Assembly (NCBI GenBank): GCA_028687545.1
Contig: JAQTZZ010000002.1
Coordinates: 62,001-126,000, forward strand
DNA: 64,000 nt
Direction of reading: 5' to 3'
From: Candidatus Wallbacteria bacterium
GTDB taxonomy: Bacteria; Muiribacteriota; JAQTZZ01
The position numbers and the translations under genes were made by a program. Of the stretch, positions 25,301 through 34,758 are shown in pieces (the stretch's first letter is position 1; each line of letters begins with the position of its first letter). A model generated the notes under the pieces. That model ran no database searches. It was not told where the DNA came from and was given only the letters and a program-made list of their open reading frames with translations.

Positions 25301-28300
25301 TCACTCATGATTGTATTCGATTCTGGTCTTCTGTCTCTTCAGCAGTTCGTCCATCAGTTTGGTGTCCAGGATCCAGAAAGGCACCAGGATCGCCCTGGTA
25401 TTGTTGGACTTGTCTGTGACAGAGATCTTGAGCAGTTCAGGTTCAAGCGGCAGTTGCTCGAAATCAAGGCGTGTGCTTTCCTTGAACTGGGTGAAGAAGA
25501 TGGCATGCTTATGGCCTGTGTTGTCTGTCATGATCGGGATATTCTCAGTCGGGAGATTGACCCAGGCCCCGTCCGGATCGGTAACGCCAGGCGTTTTCTT
25601 GACTTCGATCTTCACATTACCGGCGAAAGTCACAGGGAATACTCCATTGTGTCCCTCGATCAGGTTGTGGGAGATGAAAGGTGCATTTTCAATACAATCG
25701 ACATTGTCGCGGGCTTTGACTTCAAAAGCCACTCTCATGTCCTCGTCAATGCCTAGCACATTCGGCTTATTCGGAGTCAGGTCGCCAATGTACTGGCCGA
25801 AATCGAAAAACTCCGCTTTCATGTAGTTGTTGCCTGGCATCGGCTGATCCACGGCATCGAGGGAATACACATTCCTGTCGATGAAATAGTCGAAGATGTC
25901 ACGTGGCTTATCGACAGTCTCGTCATTCCCTTCCACCAGCCTGGGCTCATTTTTCCCGTCGCCTGTGACTATGATCCGGATCTTTCCGCGCTCGCTGGTG
26001 ACGCTGTTGAGCGGATTCAGGCCTGTTCCGCCCCATTCCGTATTATCCACAAGGGCAGTCAGGCTGGGAGTGGTGGAATTGTCGATTTTAATGCCGTTCA
26101 TGCCCTCGTCCACGAATCCATATCTGGGATCCAGAAAGATGTCGTCCCTGTCATCGTCATTCACCTGATACTTGATCACCCTGCTCAGTTTGGGTATCAC
26201 GACAGTGAATGACAGTTCAGGCGGGTCATTGTCGTGCACCATCAGCTTGGCAGCGTATTTCCAGGGGGCATTGGCATCGTCGCCTGCAGTTTCAGGCGGA
26301 ATGATCGGAGTGCCGTTGGAATTGAGATAATTGCCCTTGCCGTCTGTGCCGTAAACATACCAGTAAAGGTAACTGGCATAGTTTTCCGGCAAAGGACCAA
26401 CAGTTCTCTTTGGATTGTAAAGAAAGAGGAATCTGTGCATGTATTTCTGAAGTCCGCCTGTTTTCCCAGGCTGACTTACATGGTAGTAACTGGAATCATC
26501 AGGCGGATTATCCACTGAGCCGATAATACGGGTAAAATCGTCATCCAGCTTGCCGTCAACGTTCAGGTCTACCAGAGAACCTTCGGGTATCTGGACGCTC
26601 ATGTCCAACTGGCTCTGGTAATCAGTGTAAACCGAGTCCACAGTGCGGTCCTGCAGCTGATCGAAACGCCTGTTCCCTGAGTTGGCGGTCGGGTTTTCGA
26701 TCTGGACTCTGAGCTTGAAATCATCGGGCTTCAGCGCCACATTGGGATTGTTGTCCAGGACCACATACTGGATTTCCCTTGGGAAGAGGTCGGCTGTGGT
26801 GCCGCCGTCCGCGTAATCGTCAGTGACGTAATAATAAAGCGCAGGTCCTTCTTTATCCACGACTTCGATCTGATACCCGAAATCCTTGGAACCCGGGGTC
26901 CCGGTATCAATATCGTGATAGCTGGTATGCCTTGGCGTATCGCAGGTCAGGTCATAGTAATTAAACTTTGGGGGCACTACGTCCGGGACCTGGTCGCGGG
27001 GTTCCCATTTCACGCATGGGTAATCGAAATCCAGCCAGAGGTAATAGCAGGCGAATTTGGGATCAGGTGCGCCGGACAGAGGCATCACAAATTTATACAG
27101 ATTCTGCTGCGTCGTGAGATTCAGCTTGACTTTGAACACATGCCTGTCCGCAAAGTTCGGAGGATTCCAGGTGTCCCAGGCCACTGTCTCATCCAGAGGC
27201 CCGTCAGTGTTGTTCCTGTATTCCACCACTGTGTCGTCTGACAAATCTCCTTTTTCGAACATGGTCTGTGTCCAGCGGTAAATGGGGGTGCCTGAGCTGT
27301 TGTCGAAGATGAATGCACCTACCCACCACTGGTACTTGATCTCGCCCCAGTCCTTTTTCCTGTCGAGATGGGAGTTGCCTGCGCCAGGGTCGAGCTGCGA
27401 TGTGCCGAAGATCCCGATCCCGTTATCATTGCTGACAGGAACATCAATCCCGTTATAGGGATAGTCCTCCAGAGTGGTCTTCTGGTCGCTGTTGATGTCA
27501 ACTGATCCGCCTGGGACCAGGTCGCCCGGGTTGCCTGTCAGACAGGCGGCCTTATCATTGACGTCAGTGGCCAGAGAAGGTTTGTAGTTGTTGGGTTTAA
27601 GCCCGTCGCCTTTGTAGTTCCAGACGCCCACTCCGTCATAACTGTCCACCAGGGAAGTGGATCCGGCATCATGCAGATGGAACTGGTAATACTTGCCCCA
27701 CTGCACATAGAATGTGGCGTAAATCGGGACTCCGGTATCCTCGTCCACCTGCTGCGGGGCATGGATGTTGACCTGGTGGATGTAACCCGGGGTAGGAGCG
27801 TTTTCATTGCCCACATGTATCACATGCTCTGCGATGAAATTCATGTCTGAATTCTTCCAGGCAGCCGGAGGAGTTGATGGCGCATATCCGCCCGGGAGGA
27901 AGCATTTCGCGTCTCTCCACTCGAACGGGCAGGAGCTGGAAGTGGCCATGGCGTAACCAAGAGATTTGCGCTGGTCGATGAAAGAGGGGAATTTCATTGT
28001 CTCATAATTGTAGCGCTGATATACGGCCAGAACCTGGACTTTGTAAATGCCGCGGTCTCTGAAGAGAATCTTGAATCCCTTGCGCTCGATCTGAGCCGCA
28101 CCATTCACCATGTATAGATAATTGTCAGGCTCATTGGTAGCTGAGACGTCGATCTTGACGCCCTGTCCGGCACTGGTGAGCACATTCTGGGGCTGCCCGT
28201 CGATCGGAGGATTGACAAACGGATCGACTTTTTCGCCTGTGATTTTATTGCCGAGAGTGGCATTGGGCATCCAGAATTCATACAGTACATTGCTGCTCTG

Positions 28301-30385
28301 GAGCACATCGATCACCCGGATATAATAGATCAGGCCTGGGCCTGCGTTCGTGCCCTCGATCAGTCCGATCGGGTAGCCGCCTGTGAATCCGTTGGAACTC
28401 AAAGGCTGATGTGTCGAAAGCGTTGATTCGCCGTAATTGTTGTTTTTATTCAGGTAGTCACCGGCAAAAGAAGGCGGGTTTTCAATGTAAAATGTATAAG
28501 CCAGGTCTTCTTTCAGATAGTCATCATTGGGTTTAGCCGGATCTTTGGGAGGCAATGGATTCGTGTTGTTGGAATCAGGATCCATGCAGACAAAATCCAC
28601 ATGTGAGATGTCATCGCCCGCAATCGGAGGGCCGGCTATGTTTACGACTGCAATGTCTGTATCTATTGCTCTCACATCCACCATGCTTGTGCTCATGTCG
28701 AGCACTGCGGGAGAACTGAAAAACGGGTCCCAGACCAGAGTGTTTCCCGCGTACCAGCCATAATCCTGGCGCTTCCAGATGTTCCCGCCCAGAAAGATCT
28801 TGAACATCAGGTAATGGTCTGCGATGTTGTTTTCCTTGACCCTCCAGACACTGTAATACCAGCCGTCGGAAAAGACGGAAGTCCATCTTTTGGTCAGCTT
28901 GGCCTGCTGTGGAGTGGGAGGCGGTTCGCCAGGCTGTGGAACATATGTGTAATCATTGATGTCTTTGACCTGGTCCGGCGGCCACAAGGTATTGGGATCC
29001 CATCCCTGGGGTTTCAATTCCTGGGTTTTTATCCCATAGTAAACATTGCCCTGTCCGTCTGCAGCGATGGCTTCGATCGTACCCGGCACATTGTTCGGGA
29101 TGGAAAAAGTCACTGAAGTGCCTGCTGTCAGTCCGATCATCTCGGTTCGATTGAAGGACCTGAGGTCAGGCTGCAGTTCGTACTTGATGCCGCCCAGGCC
29201 GTCCCACTGGTCTGCCACGCACATGTCTATGGCATCAGAGTAATAAAACCAGTCTTCCTGGCTGTTCTTGGTGGCAGCTCCGATGGAGGAAGTATGGTCA
29301 GGCAGATTCACCTGCTGAGCGCTGCCGTCCATGGCAGTAGGCTTCGCGTATGACAGGCCGTCTACATCGGTTTCCACAGTTTCCATCTGTCCGATTTTCA
29401 AGATCTCATCCGGAACAGTGGTATAGAAATATCTGCGGCCAGTGCAGCTCACTGCTATGTCCATCCTGCCTGTGGGAGAAACGTTGGGCTGGTCATTATA
29501 GTTTTCACCAGGAGGAGAGTCTCCGCAGGATGCGCCCAGAGCCTGATAGGTATAGTTGCACTGGAACAGATGGAAAACCTGCTCGAATGCGTTGAACTGA
29601 CTGGAATAAGGATCCCAGGAACCTGCGACAGCGATCGGCCTGTGAGGGTCATTGTAATAATCGTCCCAGAAAGTGAGGTCCCGCTCCTCGTAATTCTTGA
29701 TCAGGGAATGCTGGCCACGTCCGTAATGGCCCCAGCCAATGTTATCGTTGCAGTGCATGAAAGTGAAGTAACCGTTGGGGAGCTGGGCAAAGCAGTTGGT
29801 GTCTATGTCGCAGCCATTGGGCACCAGGAGATTGCCGAAATCGTCTTTCCAGAAATTGGTGTTGAAATCAAAGGCCGAGCCCCATTGTCCCCCGCTTACC
29901 CACCATCTCCAGCCGTGGACATTGAATCCGTGTCCGAAATGGTTGTTCCAGTTGTTGGGATAAGAGCAATAGATCCATTGCCCGTTGATACCCATCACTA
30001 CCCTGAAAAAAGTCCGGTTGACCAGAGTGGGGACATCGAATCCTTCAGCGGTCAGCCTGGCCAGCTCCGCAGGGGTGACGCGGGGCGGCCCGAAAGCAGT
30101 AGTCTTGTTGCAGAGGAGGTATACGTTGCTGAACATGTCGACAGCGATCGCCTTGCCTGAATCGCCCGGCATGAAGAGCCGTTTGGCCTTGGGGTCATTT
30201 CCCTGGTCCACAATAATGGTCTCTGTGCTCTCATGGAAAGGACCGTAAACTCCCTTGTTGATTCCATCGCCGACCAGAACATAGACATCGCCGTTGCGCT
30301 TGTAGATATCCTTATTGGAATATGTCGCTACTGCAAAAACCGCACTGCCTGCCATTAAGAGCAACAACAGAAAGATTTTCCTCAT
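25301..30385 (-). CDS. Giant exported protein of the OmpH-linked cassette, copy A
   Basis: 1694 residues, not recognised as a known family. Signal peptide MRKIFLLLLLMAGSAVFA. The mature chain is rich in Trp, Tyr, Pro, Asn and Asp, with no membrane segment. N-terminal motifs are YVLVGDGINKGVYGPF and SGKAIAVDMFSNVYLLC, which suggest propeller strands. Residues ~250-560 include GRRYFYTTVPDEILKIGQ and DGQGNVYYGIKTQE. A dockerin/EF-hand-like stretch (VDINSDQKTTLEDYPYNG) lies near residue 965. The C-terminal third is beta-rich and ends RQKTRIEYNHE. The start follows GGGGGGAG. It is the third gene of a minus-strand operon behind two OmpH/Skp-like genes. Its 3' end is almost identical to copy B: 5 mismatches in the first 320 bases from the stop. 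The N-terminal ~150-200 residue region has diverged with indels. Confidence 0.8.
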   Translation of the reverse strand: MRKIFLLLLLMAGSAVFAVATYSNKDIYKRNGDVYVLVGDGINKGVYGPFHESTETIIVDQGNDPKAKRLFMPGDSGKAIAVDMFSNVYLLCNKTTAFGPPRVTPAELARLTAEGFDVPTLVNRTFFRVVMGINGQWIYCSYPNNWNNHFGHGFNVHGWRWWVSGGQWGSAFDFNTNFWKDDFGNLLVPNGCDIDTNCFAQLPNGYFTFMHCNDNIGWGHYGRGQHSLIKNYEERDLTFWDDYYNDPHRPIAVAGSWDPYSSQFNAFEQVFHLFQCNYTYQALGASCGDSPPGENYNDQPNVSPTGRMDIAVSCTGRRYFYTTVPDEILKIGQMETVETDVDGLSYAKPTAMDGSAQQVNLPDHTSSIGAATKNSQEDWFYYSDAIDMCVADQWDGLGGIKYELQPDLRSFNRTEMIGLTAGTSVTFSIPNNVPGTIEAIAADGQGNVYYGIKTQELKPQGWDPNTLWPPDQVKDINDYTYVPQPGEPPPTPQQAKLTKRWTSVFSDGWYYSVWRVKENNIADHYLMFKIFLGGNIWKRQDYGWYAGNTLVWDPFFSSPAVLDMSTSMVDVRAIDTDIAVVNIAGPPIAGDDISHVDFVCMDPDSNNTNPLPPKDPAKPNDDYLKEDLAYTFYIENPPSFAGDYLNKNNNYGESTLSTHQPLSSNGFTGGYPIGLIEGTNAGPGLIYYIRVIDVLQSSNVLYEFWMPNATLGNKITGEKVDPFVNPPIDGQPQNVLTSAGQGVKIDVSATNEPDNYLYMVNGAAQIERKGFKILFRDRGIYKVQVLAVYQRYNYETMKFPSFIDQRKSLGYAMATSSSCPFEWRDAKCFLPGGYAPSTPPAAWKNSDMNFIAEHVIHVGNENAPTPGYIHQVNIHAPQQVDEDTGVPIYATFYVQWGKYYQFHLHDAGSTSLVDSYDGVGVWNYKGDGLKPNNYKPSLATDVNDKAACLTGNPGDLVPGGSVDINSDQKTTLEDYPYNGIDVPVSNDNGIGIFGTSQLDPGAGNSHLDRKKDWGEIKYQWWVGAFIFDNSSGTPIYRWTQTMFEKGDLSDDTVVEYRNNTDGPLDETVAWDTWNPPNFADRHVFKVKLNLTTQQNLYKFVMPLSGAPDPKFACYYLWLDFDYPCVKWEPRDQVPDVVPPKFNYYDLTCDTPRHTSYHDIDTGTPGSKDFGYQIEVVDKEGPALYYYVTDDYADGGTTADLFPREIQYVVLDNNPNVALKPDDFKLRVQIENPTANSGNRRFDQLQDRTVDSVYTDYQSQLDMSVQIPEGSLVDLNVDGKLDDDFTRIIGSVDNPPDDSSYYHVSQPGKTGGLQKYMHRFLFLYNPKRTVGPLPENYASYLYWYVYGTDGKGNYLNSNGTPIIPPETAGDDANAPWKYAAKLMVHDNDPPELSFTVVIPKLSRVIKYQVNDDDRDDIFLDPRYGFVDEGMNGIKIDNSTTPSLTALVDNTEWGGTGLNPLNSVTSERGKIRIIVTGDGKNEPRLVEGNDETVDKPRDIFDYFIDRNVYSLDAVDQPMPGNNYMKAEFFDFGQYIGDLTPNKPNVLGIDEDMRVAFEVKARDNVDCIENAPFISHNLIEGHNGVFPVTFAGNVKIEVKKTPGVTDPDGAWVNLPTENIPIMTDNTGHKHAIFFTQFKESTRLDFEQLPLEPELLKISVTDKSNNTRAILVPFWILDTKLMDELLKRQKTRIEYNHE

Positions 30386-30489
30386 TGTTCCGCTCCCCCC
30401 TGAATTTTATTTACAGTCAGATTTTTTTCCGTTTTGTGCACTATCAATGTTTACTCCGATTTTTTGGAATCGTTTCATTTGCTGCCCGG

Positions 30490-31452
30490 TCAGGACTTGA
30501 GATTATCCTTCAGGTACTGCAGGACTGCAGCCTTGAATTTGGGATTTATTTCACTCGCTCCGATCAGGGATTCAACAACTTCGTAAGTCAGGTCCTGGCT
30601 TTCGCTCTGTATGAATTCGGAAAAGTCGGGCCTGGCCATTGGAGAACTTTTTTTCGCGATCAGTTCCGAAAGATAAGACATGGTAAAGGTCTTGATCTTG
30701 TCTTCAGGGCTCATTTTCTGGCCTTCTGCCAAATTAGGCTCTCCCACAGACATCATGTTCACCCGCTCGTAATTGGCAGTGAGTTTACCGGAATCTGAAG
30801 ATCCGGATGGGAGCAGATTCTCATAAACCCCGCTGTTCAGGACCAGCTTGATCCCTTTTTTATCTGCAACTGTTTTCAGGGCAGTCTTGATTTCAGCAAG
30901 AATCCTGGAAGTTAACTGGGCAGCTTCCCCGGTGGTGTAGAATTCCACTGAAGATTCCGACTGCTTTAACTGCAATTGCTCACTGTTCAGTTTCAGAGTT
31001 TCCAGTTCCAGTGAATCCAGCTTGTCCTGATATGGCTTCATGGCACGCTCAGCCTCGTCGTGAAACTGGAGATTCAGCTTGGCAATGTCCACTTTGCCGG
31101 TCATTTTTTTCTGCTGCTCTTCAAAGAGGCTGCTTTTCATGCCGAGAATCCTGCTGCAGGTCTGGTTTTTCTCAGCTGCCAGATCATTCAGCCTCTTGGC
31201 AATTTCTTCATTCCGCGTCTTATTCCTGGCTTTCAGCCTGTCTTTTTCGACGCTGCGGGTTTTCCTGGCTTCTTCAATCGCACTGACAGTCAGTTTTCCC
31301 TCTACCGGACGCAGAAAAGTCCCTGCTTCAGGATAATAATAAAGAATTGTCATGGGATGATAATAAAAAGCCAGGTTCAGATTGATGGTTCCGACAGGTT
31401 CAGCGAGCAGGGTTGAACACACCATCAACAATGTCAGGACTGAATATTTCAT
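30490..31452 (-). CDS. OmpH/Skp-like periplasmic protein 1, copy A
   Basis: 320 residues. Signal peptide MKYSVLTLLMVCSTLLAEP. Mature start VGTINLNLAFYYHPMTILYYYP matches the first strand of OmpH/Skp ('GYVDYEKVFSAYYKT' in the true skp of this window). A long charged coiled coil (~65-190) follows, then AEIKTALKTVADKKGIKLVLNS, the second hallmark of OmpH proteins. A ~95-residue C-terminal extension (SYLSELIAKKS ... FKAAVLQYLKDNLKS) is absent from ordinary Skp (~160-175 residues). The ATG overlaps the previous stop by 4 nt (ATGA), so translation is coupled. OmpH/Skp proteins are trimeric chaperones for unfolded outer-membrane proteins. A dedicated role for the giant protein encoded 104 nt downstream is inferred. 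Confidence 0.75.
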   Translation of the reverse strand: MKYSVLTLLMVCSTLLAEPVGTINLNLAFYYHPMTILYYYPEAGTFLRPVEGKLTVSAIEEARKTRSVEKDRLKARNKTRNEEIAKRLNDLAAEKNQTCSRILGMKSSLFEEQQKKMTGKVDIAKLNLQFHDEAERAMKPYQDKLDSLELETLKLNSEQLQLKQSESSVEFYTTGEAAQLTSRILAEIKTALKTVADKKGIKLVLNSGVYENLLPSGSSDSGKLTANYERVNMMSVGEPNLAEGQKMSPEDKIKTFTMSYLSELIAKKSSPMARPDFSEFIQSESQDLTYEVVESLIGASEINPKFKAAVLQYLKDNLKS

Positions 31453-32291
31453 CTTGCTTCCTCCTTATTAAGGGCATTAACGAGCATTTCCTGCAGTTCA
31501 GAAGCGAATTTATATTTTTCAAAAATTCCCTGCAAAATCTCCAGGGAATAATCAGCTCCACCATAGACGATGAATTTATCCCTGTCAGTCAAGCTGTTTA
31601 ACCTGAATTTAAATCCCTGGCTCATGAAATATGAAAATCTCTGCCTTTCCTGTTCAGTAAAACTGTCTTTGTCCAGGGCGCACAGATCGTTGATATGGTA
31701 AATCACAGAAGCGGCAGAATTGATACTTCCGGGATAAAATATGATCCTCTCGACCTGATGCGCCTTTTTAACCTTGCTGATCCCTTCATTAATATCCGTC
31801 CAGATCTGTTTTCTGATTTTTTTCTGCTCTTCCTGCGTCGCTGAATATGCTGAAAAACTCTTCATGATTTTATCGATTTTTCCGCCTACTTCAATCAGTT
31901 TCTTCAAAAGTACACTCTGCAGGGCAAGATATTTTTTCTCTTGTTCTGAACTTGGTTTTCCTGTTTCAGTTTTTCTGTATTGATTTACAAGGTCTGATCT
32001 CTGAATTTCGATCCCCTGTTTCTCCTTGATCAGGGTATTAAGCTCTTTTTTCAGTTCATTGTCTCCCTGCTCGGAATTTGCGATGAAATCCCTGCGGACA
32101 TAGGCAAGGCTGGCCTGGCTGAATTCGTTGTTTTTCAGCGATTTGAGCGAAATGAACCCGTCAGTGTCAGGCAGATAGAAGAAAACTGTGTAAGGGTGGA
32201 GCCTGTAAAGCAAAGCCAGATCCACACTGCCGAAATCAGCACAGGCTGGAAAGATGACAGCCAAAACAGCGGCGAAAAAGAGCCTTTTCAT
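31449..32291 (-). CDS. OmpH/Skp-like periplasmic protein 2, copy A
   Basis: 280 residues from the ATG at 32291 (MKRLFFAAVLAVIFPACADFG). An upstream in-frame ATG at 32321 would add ten charged residues before the signal peptide, and copy B starts at the same Met as chosen here. Mature start FGSVDLALLYRLHPYTVFFYLP mirrors the OmpH first strand. Residues ~70-150 are coiled coil (NELKKELNTLIKEKQGIEIQ), followed by INEGISKVKKAHQVERIIFYPG, the OmpH-like C-terminal helix and strand. Residues ~200-280 form an extra domain ending YKFASELQEMLVNALNKEEAR. It is the first gene of the operon with the promoter at 32396-32424. It is weakly similar to the following OmpH-like gene, so the pair may be an old duplication. 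Confidence 0.7.
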   Translation of the reverse strand: MKRLFFAAVLAVIFPACADFGSVDLALLYRLHPYTVFFYLPDTDGFISLKSLKNNEFSQASLAYVRRDFIANSEQGDNELKKELNTLIKEKQGIEIQRSDLVNQYRKTETGKPSSEQEKKYLALQSVLLKKLIEVGGKIDKIMKSFSAYSATQEEQKKIRKQIWTDINEGISKVKKAHQVERIIFYPGSINSAASVIYHINDLCALDKDSFTEQERQRFSYFMSQGFKFRLNSLTDRDKFIVYGGADYSLEILQGIFEKYKFASELQEMLVNALNKEEAR

Positions 32292-32395
32292 ATTTTCCCT
32301 TTCCGACTGAGTCATGCTCATTTCATGCCGACAAAGATACAGAAACTGAAATGCGTCAATAATTTCGGCATTTCATGTATCAGAAAACTGACTAA

Positions 32396-32424
32396 ATTCT
32401 ATCCGCGATTCTATGATCTGTCAA
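32396..32424 (-). promoter_or_regulatory. Promoter of OmpH-like/giant operon, copy A
   Basis: On the minus strand the -35 is TTGACA (32424-32419), the spacer is 17 nt, and the -10 is TAGAAT (32401-32396). The spacer shares GATCGCGGA-type sequence with copy B (43758-43786). The leader is ~98 nt and contains a small hairpin (GAAATGC/GCATTTC, 32348-32374). Confidence 0.75.
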
Positions 32425-32496
32425 CTAAATCTGGCATGTTTTACTGCCAATTCCGGGGGCAGTCAGGATCATGGCAGATCCTTCAGATCTCTGTCA

Positions 32497-32505
32497 TGGT
32501 ATAAT
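32497..32505 (+). promoter_or_regulatory. Extended -10 promoter of permease-ferredoxin genes, copy A
   Basis: TGGTATAAT fits the extended -10 consensus TGnTATAAT. No good -35 is seen. It lies 48 nt before the chosen GTG start of the permease and is divergent from the OmpH-like operon promoter. Confidence 0.55.
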
Positions 32506-32553
32506 TAAAATTTAAAGGCTTCAATGTTATGTTTGAAATGCAGGAGATCTCCA

Positions 32554-33786
32554 GTGCCTGGTAAGGTCAAAAATCTTTTTCTGCTGCTCACTTTTGTGAC
32601 TGTTCTGCATTTTATCGTGTTTTCCTGGCTAATGAATGTCGTCCCCCTGCTGAGCGGGATTTCCGGTTATGACTGGCCGACTATGCTGCTCCTGCTTCTC
32701 GGAAATCTCTGGTTTGTTTTCTGCGGCTTGAAGTATCAGGAAAACCAGGAAGACTTCCGCTGGAGCCTGTATCTTTCCGGCTACCTGCTCCTGCTGGTTT
32801 TTCTCTTCCTGCTGAATCGAAGACTTCTGTTGTTCCTGATGGGGGTCTTTCTCTATTCCGGGATGTATCACAACAGGAATCGGACAGTTTATCTCTTCAT
32901 TTTCCTGTTTTCTCTCATTGCATTCAGCGCTTACTGGGTTTCAGGATGTCTGCTCTTATCTTTCATCTACGCTGTTTTAAGCGGGCTATGGGAACGCCTG
33001 AGCAGCGGGTTTGAAAAAGTGCTGGCCTTGTCGGGCGGACTGATTCTGCTGCTGGTGATTTTCCCGCTGCTTAACCTGCTTTTCCAGTATCAGCCCCAGA
33101 CCCTGATCAATGCCTGCAGTCCGGAAATATGGAATGCCATGCAACTGAGTGCAGTCACAGCATTGATCTCGACTCTGATCATTCTAGTACTGGGTGTCCC
33201 GCTTGCCTATATCATGGCCAGGAACGATTTCAGGCTGAAAGCCGCAGTCGATGCTTTGATCGACCTGCCGATCATGGTTCCTCAGACAGCGGCAGGAATC
33301 GCCATTCTGGTCCTGGTCGGCCCTAAAACACCTCTGGGAGACTTTTTAGCTCAGCAATTCGGAATGTCTTTTGCCGGAACAGCCATCGGCATTATCTGCT
33401 GCCAGATCTTTGTCAGTTTCCCATTTCTGGTACGGTCTGCGATCAATGCCTTTGAAGCGGTGGACGCGAAATTCGAAAATGCCAGCCGCTCGCTGGGTGC
33501 ATCTGCAGCCCTGACTTTTTTCCGGATCACCCTGCCACTTGCCGCGCCTGGGATTTTCAACGGCTGCATCCTGAGTTTTTCCAGGGCTCTCTCCGAAGCA
33601 GGCAGCCTGATGATCGTAGCTTACAGGCCGAGCACGATCCCGATCATGATCGATGACACATTCAATCAGTTCGGCATGCGGGAGGCTGCCCCGATCACAG
33701 TAGTGTTTGTGGGCATCTGCTTCTGGGGGTTCATTTCCCTGAAGTGGCTTTATGAAAACCAGAAGAGAAGGCTGAAACAAGCTTGA
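32554..33786 (+). CDS. ABC transporter permease (ModB/WtpB-like) with N-terminal membrane extension, copy A
   Basis: 410 residues from the GTG at 32554, which follows AGGAG by 7 nt. This start gives the same length as copy B; an ATG at 32524 would add ten residues without a membrane signal. Residues ~1-165 form five or six hydrophobic segments not found in ordinary ModB/WtpB (~220-280 residues). Residues ~195-400 are the permease proper: a TM region with VPLAYIMARNDF, DLPIMVPQTAAGIAIL, and the ATPase-contacting EAA-type loop NASRSLGASAALTFFRITLP followed by APGIFNGCILSFSRALSEAG. This is typical of molybdate/tungstate/sulfate importers. An ATPase partner is required for transport, but none is encoded in the window. 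A ferredoxin gene follows after 16 nt. Confidence 0.85.
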   Translation: MPGKVKNLFLLLTFVTVLHFIVFSWLMNVVPLLSGISGYDWPTMLLLLLGNLWFVFCGLKYQENQEDFRWSLYLSGYLLLLVFLFLLNRRLLLFLMGVFLYSGMYHNRNRTVYLFIFLFSLIAFSAYWVSGCLLLSFIYAVLSGLWERLSSGFEKVLALSGGLILLLVIFPLLNLLFQYQPQTLINACSPEIWNAMQLSAVTALISTLIILVLGVPLAYIMARNDFRLKAAVDALIDLPIMVPQTAAGIAILVLVGPKTPLGDFLAQQFGMSFAGTAIGIICCQIFVSFPFLVRSAINAFEAVDAKFENASRSLGASAALTFFRITLPLAAPGIFNGCILSFSRALSEAGSLMIVAYRPSTIPIMIDDTFNQFGMREAAPITVVFVGICFWGFISLKWLYENQKRRLKQA

Positions 33787-33802
33787 TGTTACTGGAGGAA
33801 AT

Positions 33803-34747
33803 TTGAACAAATTCTTCGACGAACCGTTTCTGCCGGTGATGGGAAGCTGGTTCGACGGTTTTCCGTTAGCCCTGATCTCCCTGCTTCTGATAGCAGGGAT
33901 GATATTCATGATAAATCTGCGGAATGCATGGCTGCAGCGGGCGAGGCGGGCCGTCCAGACCATCTCCCTGCTGGTTTTTGCCCTTTTCGTGTATCAATGC
34001 CTCTGCCTGATGCGGCTTTTCATGTTCGGGCTCGGCGAAATCGGAAAAAACGACCTGGTTTCATTCTCCCAGCTGAGCCTGTTTGCCGTAGTCGGAGGAT
34101 TCTCGTTTTTTGCGGGACGCATTTTCTGCGGCTGGGTCTGCCCGCTTGGATTTCTGCAGGAAATAGTGAATTCAATCTCCCCGGTGAAAGGAAAAGCTGC
34201 TAAACTGATCCTCCTAACAGCATTGTTCTGCACAGCCCTGGTCACCATGCTCAGAACCTTGCCGGCTAATGAATTTGCAGTGGAATATGTCACTGCTGTC
34301 TTCGCCTTTCTGATGATGATCAGCCTTTTCCTGCTCCTGATCAGCCCGGCCCTGGAGCAGGCTCTGATGAACTTCCGTTATGTACCGATGTTCGTATATA
34401 GTGCGCTGAGCCTCTTGGGTATTTATTTCAGTGACGCCTGGTGCTCGCTCTATGGCTTTGAGGCAGACACCTCCTCACTGATCTCGCTCTGCATTGTCCT
34501 GTCAGCCTCGTTTATCGTGGCCACTCCCTGGTGCAGATTCATGTGCCCGACAGGTCTGTTTCTGGCTCTTATCGGAAAAGACGCTTTCTACAGGCTTAAG
34601 CTGGGCCATCTGCCTCCGATACACGAACCATGCAGGCAAGCCTGTCCGTCAGGCGCGATCAGTGAGCAGGGTATAGACTGCCTGCTCTGCATAAGCTGTG
34701 GAACCTGCAAGGAAACCTGCGGTTCGAAGTACGGTTTTTTCAAGTAA
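33803..34747 (+). CDS. NapH-like membrane polyferredoxin with degraded cluster motif, copy A
   Basis: 314 residues; TTG start with GGAGG 5 nt upstream. Five or so membrane helices. The motif CGWVCPLGFLQE (CxxxCP, as in NapH/NosR/CcoG-type proteins) lies after helix 3, and CRFMCPTGLF later. The C-terminal ferredoxin part has CISCGTCKETC (intact CxxCxxCxxxC). The other motif reads HLPPIHEPCRQACPSGAI, where copy B has CIDCGMPCGKICPSGAL. The first two of four cysteines are therefore missing here, and one [4Fe-4S] cluster is probably lost or altered. Family members pass electrons from the quinone pool or cytoplasm across the membrane. The pairing with an ABC permease is unusual. It is convergent with the binding-protein gene 11 nt away. 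Confidence 0.82.
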   Translation: MNKFFDEPFLPVMGSWFDGFPLALISLLLIAGMIFMINLRNAWLQRARRAVQTISLLVFALFVYQCLCLMRLFMFGLGEIGKNDLVSFSQLSLFAVVGGFSFFAGRIFCGWVCPLGFLQEIVNSISPVKGKAAKLILLTALFCTALVTMLRTLPANEFAVEYVTAVFAFLMMISLFLLLISPALEQALMNFRYVPMFVYSALSLLGIYFSDAWCSLYGFEADTSSLISLCIVLSASFIVATPWCRFMCPTGLFLALIGKDAFYRLKLGHLPPIHEPCRQACPSGAISEQGIDCLLCISCGTCKETCGSKYGFFK

Positions 34748-34758
34748 TAAATCTGGCT

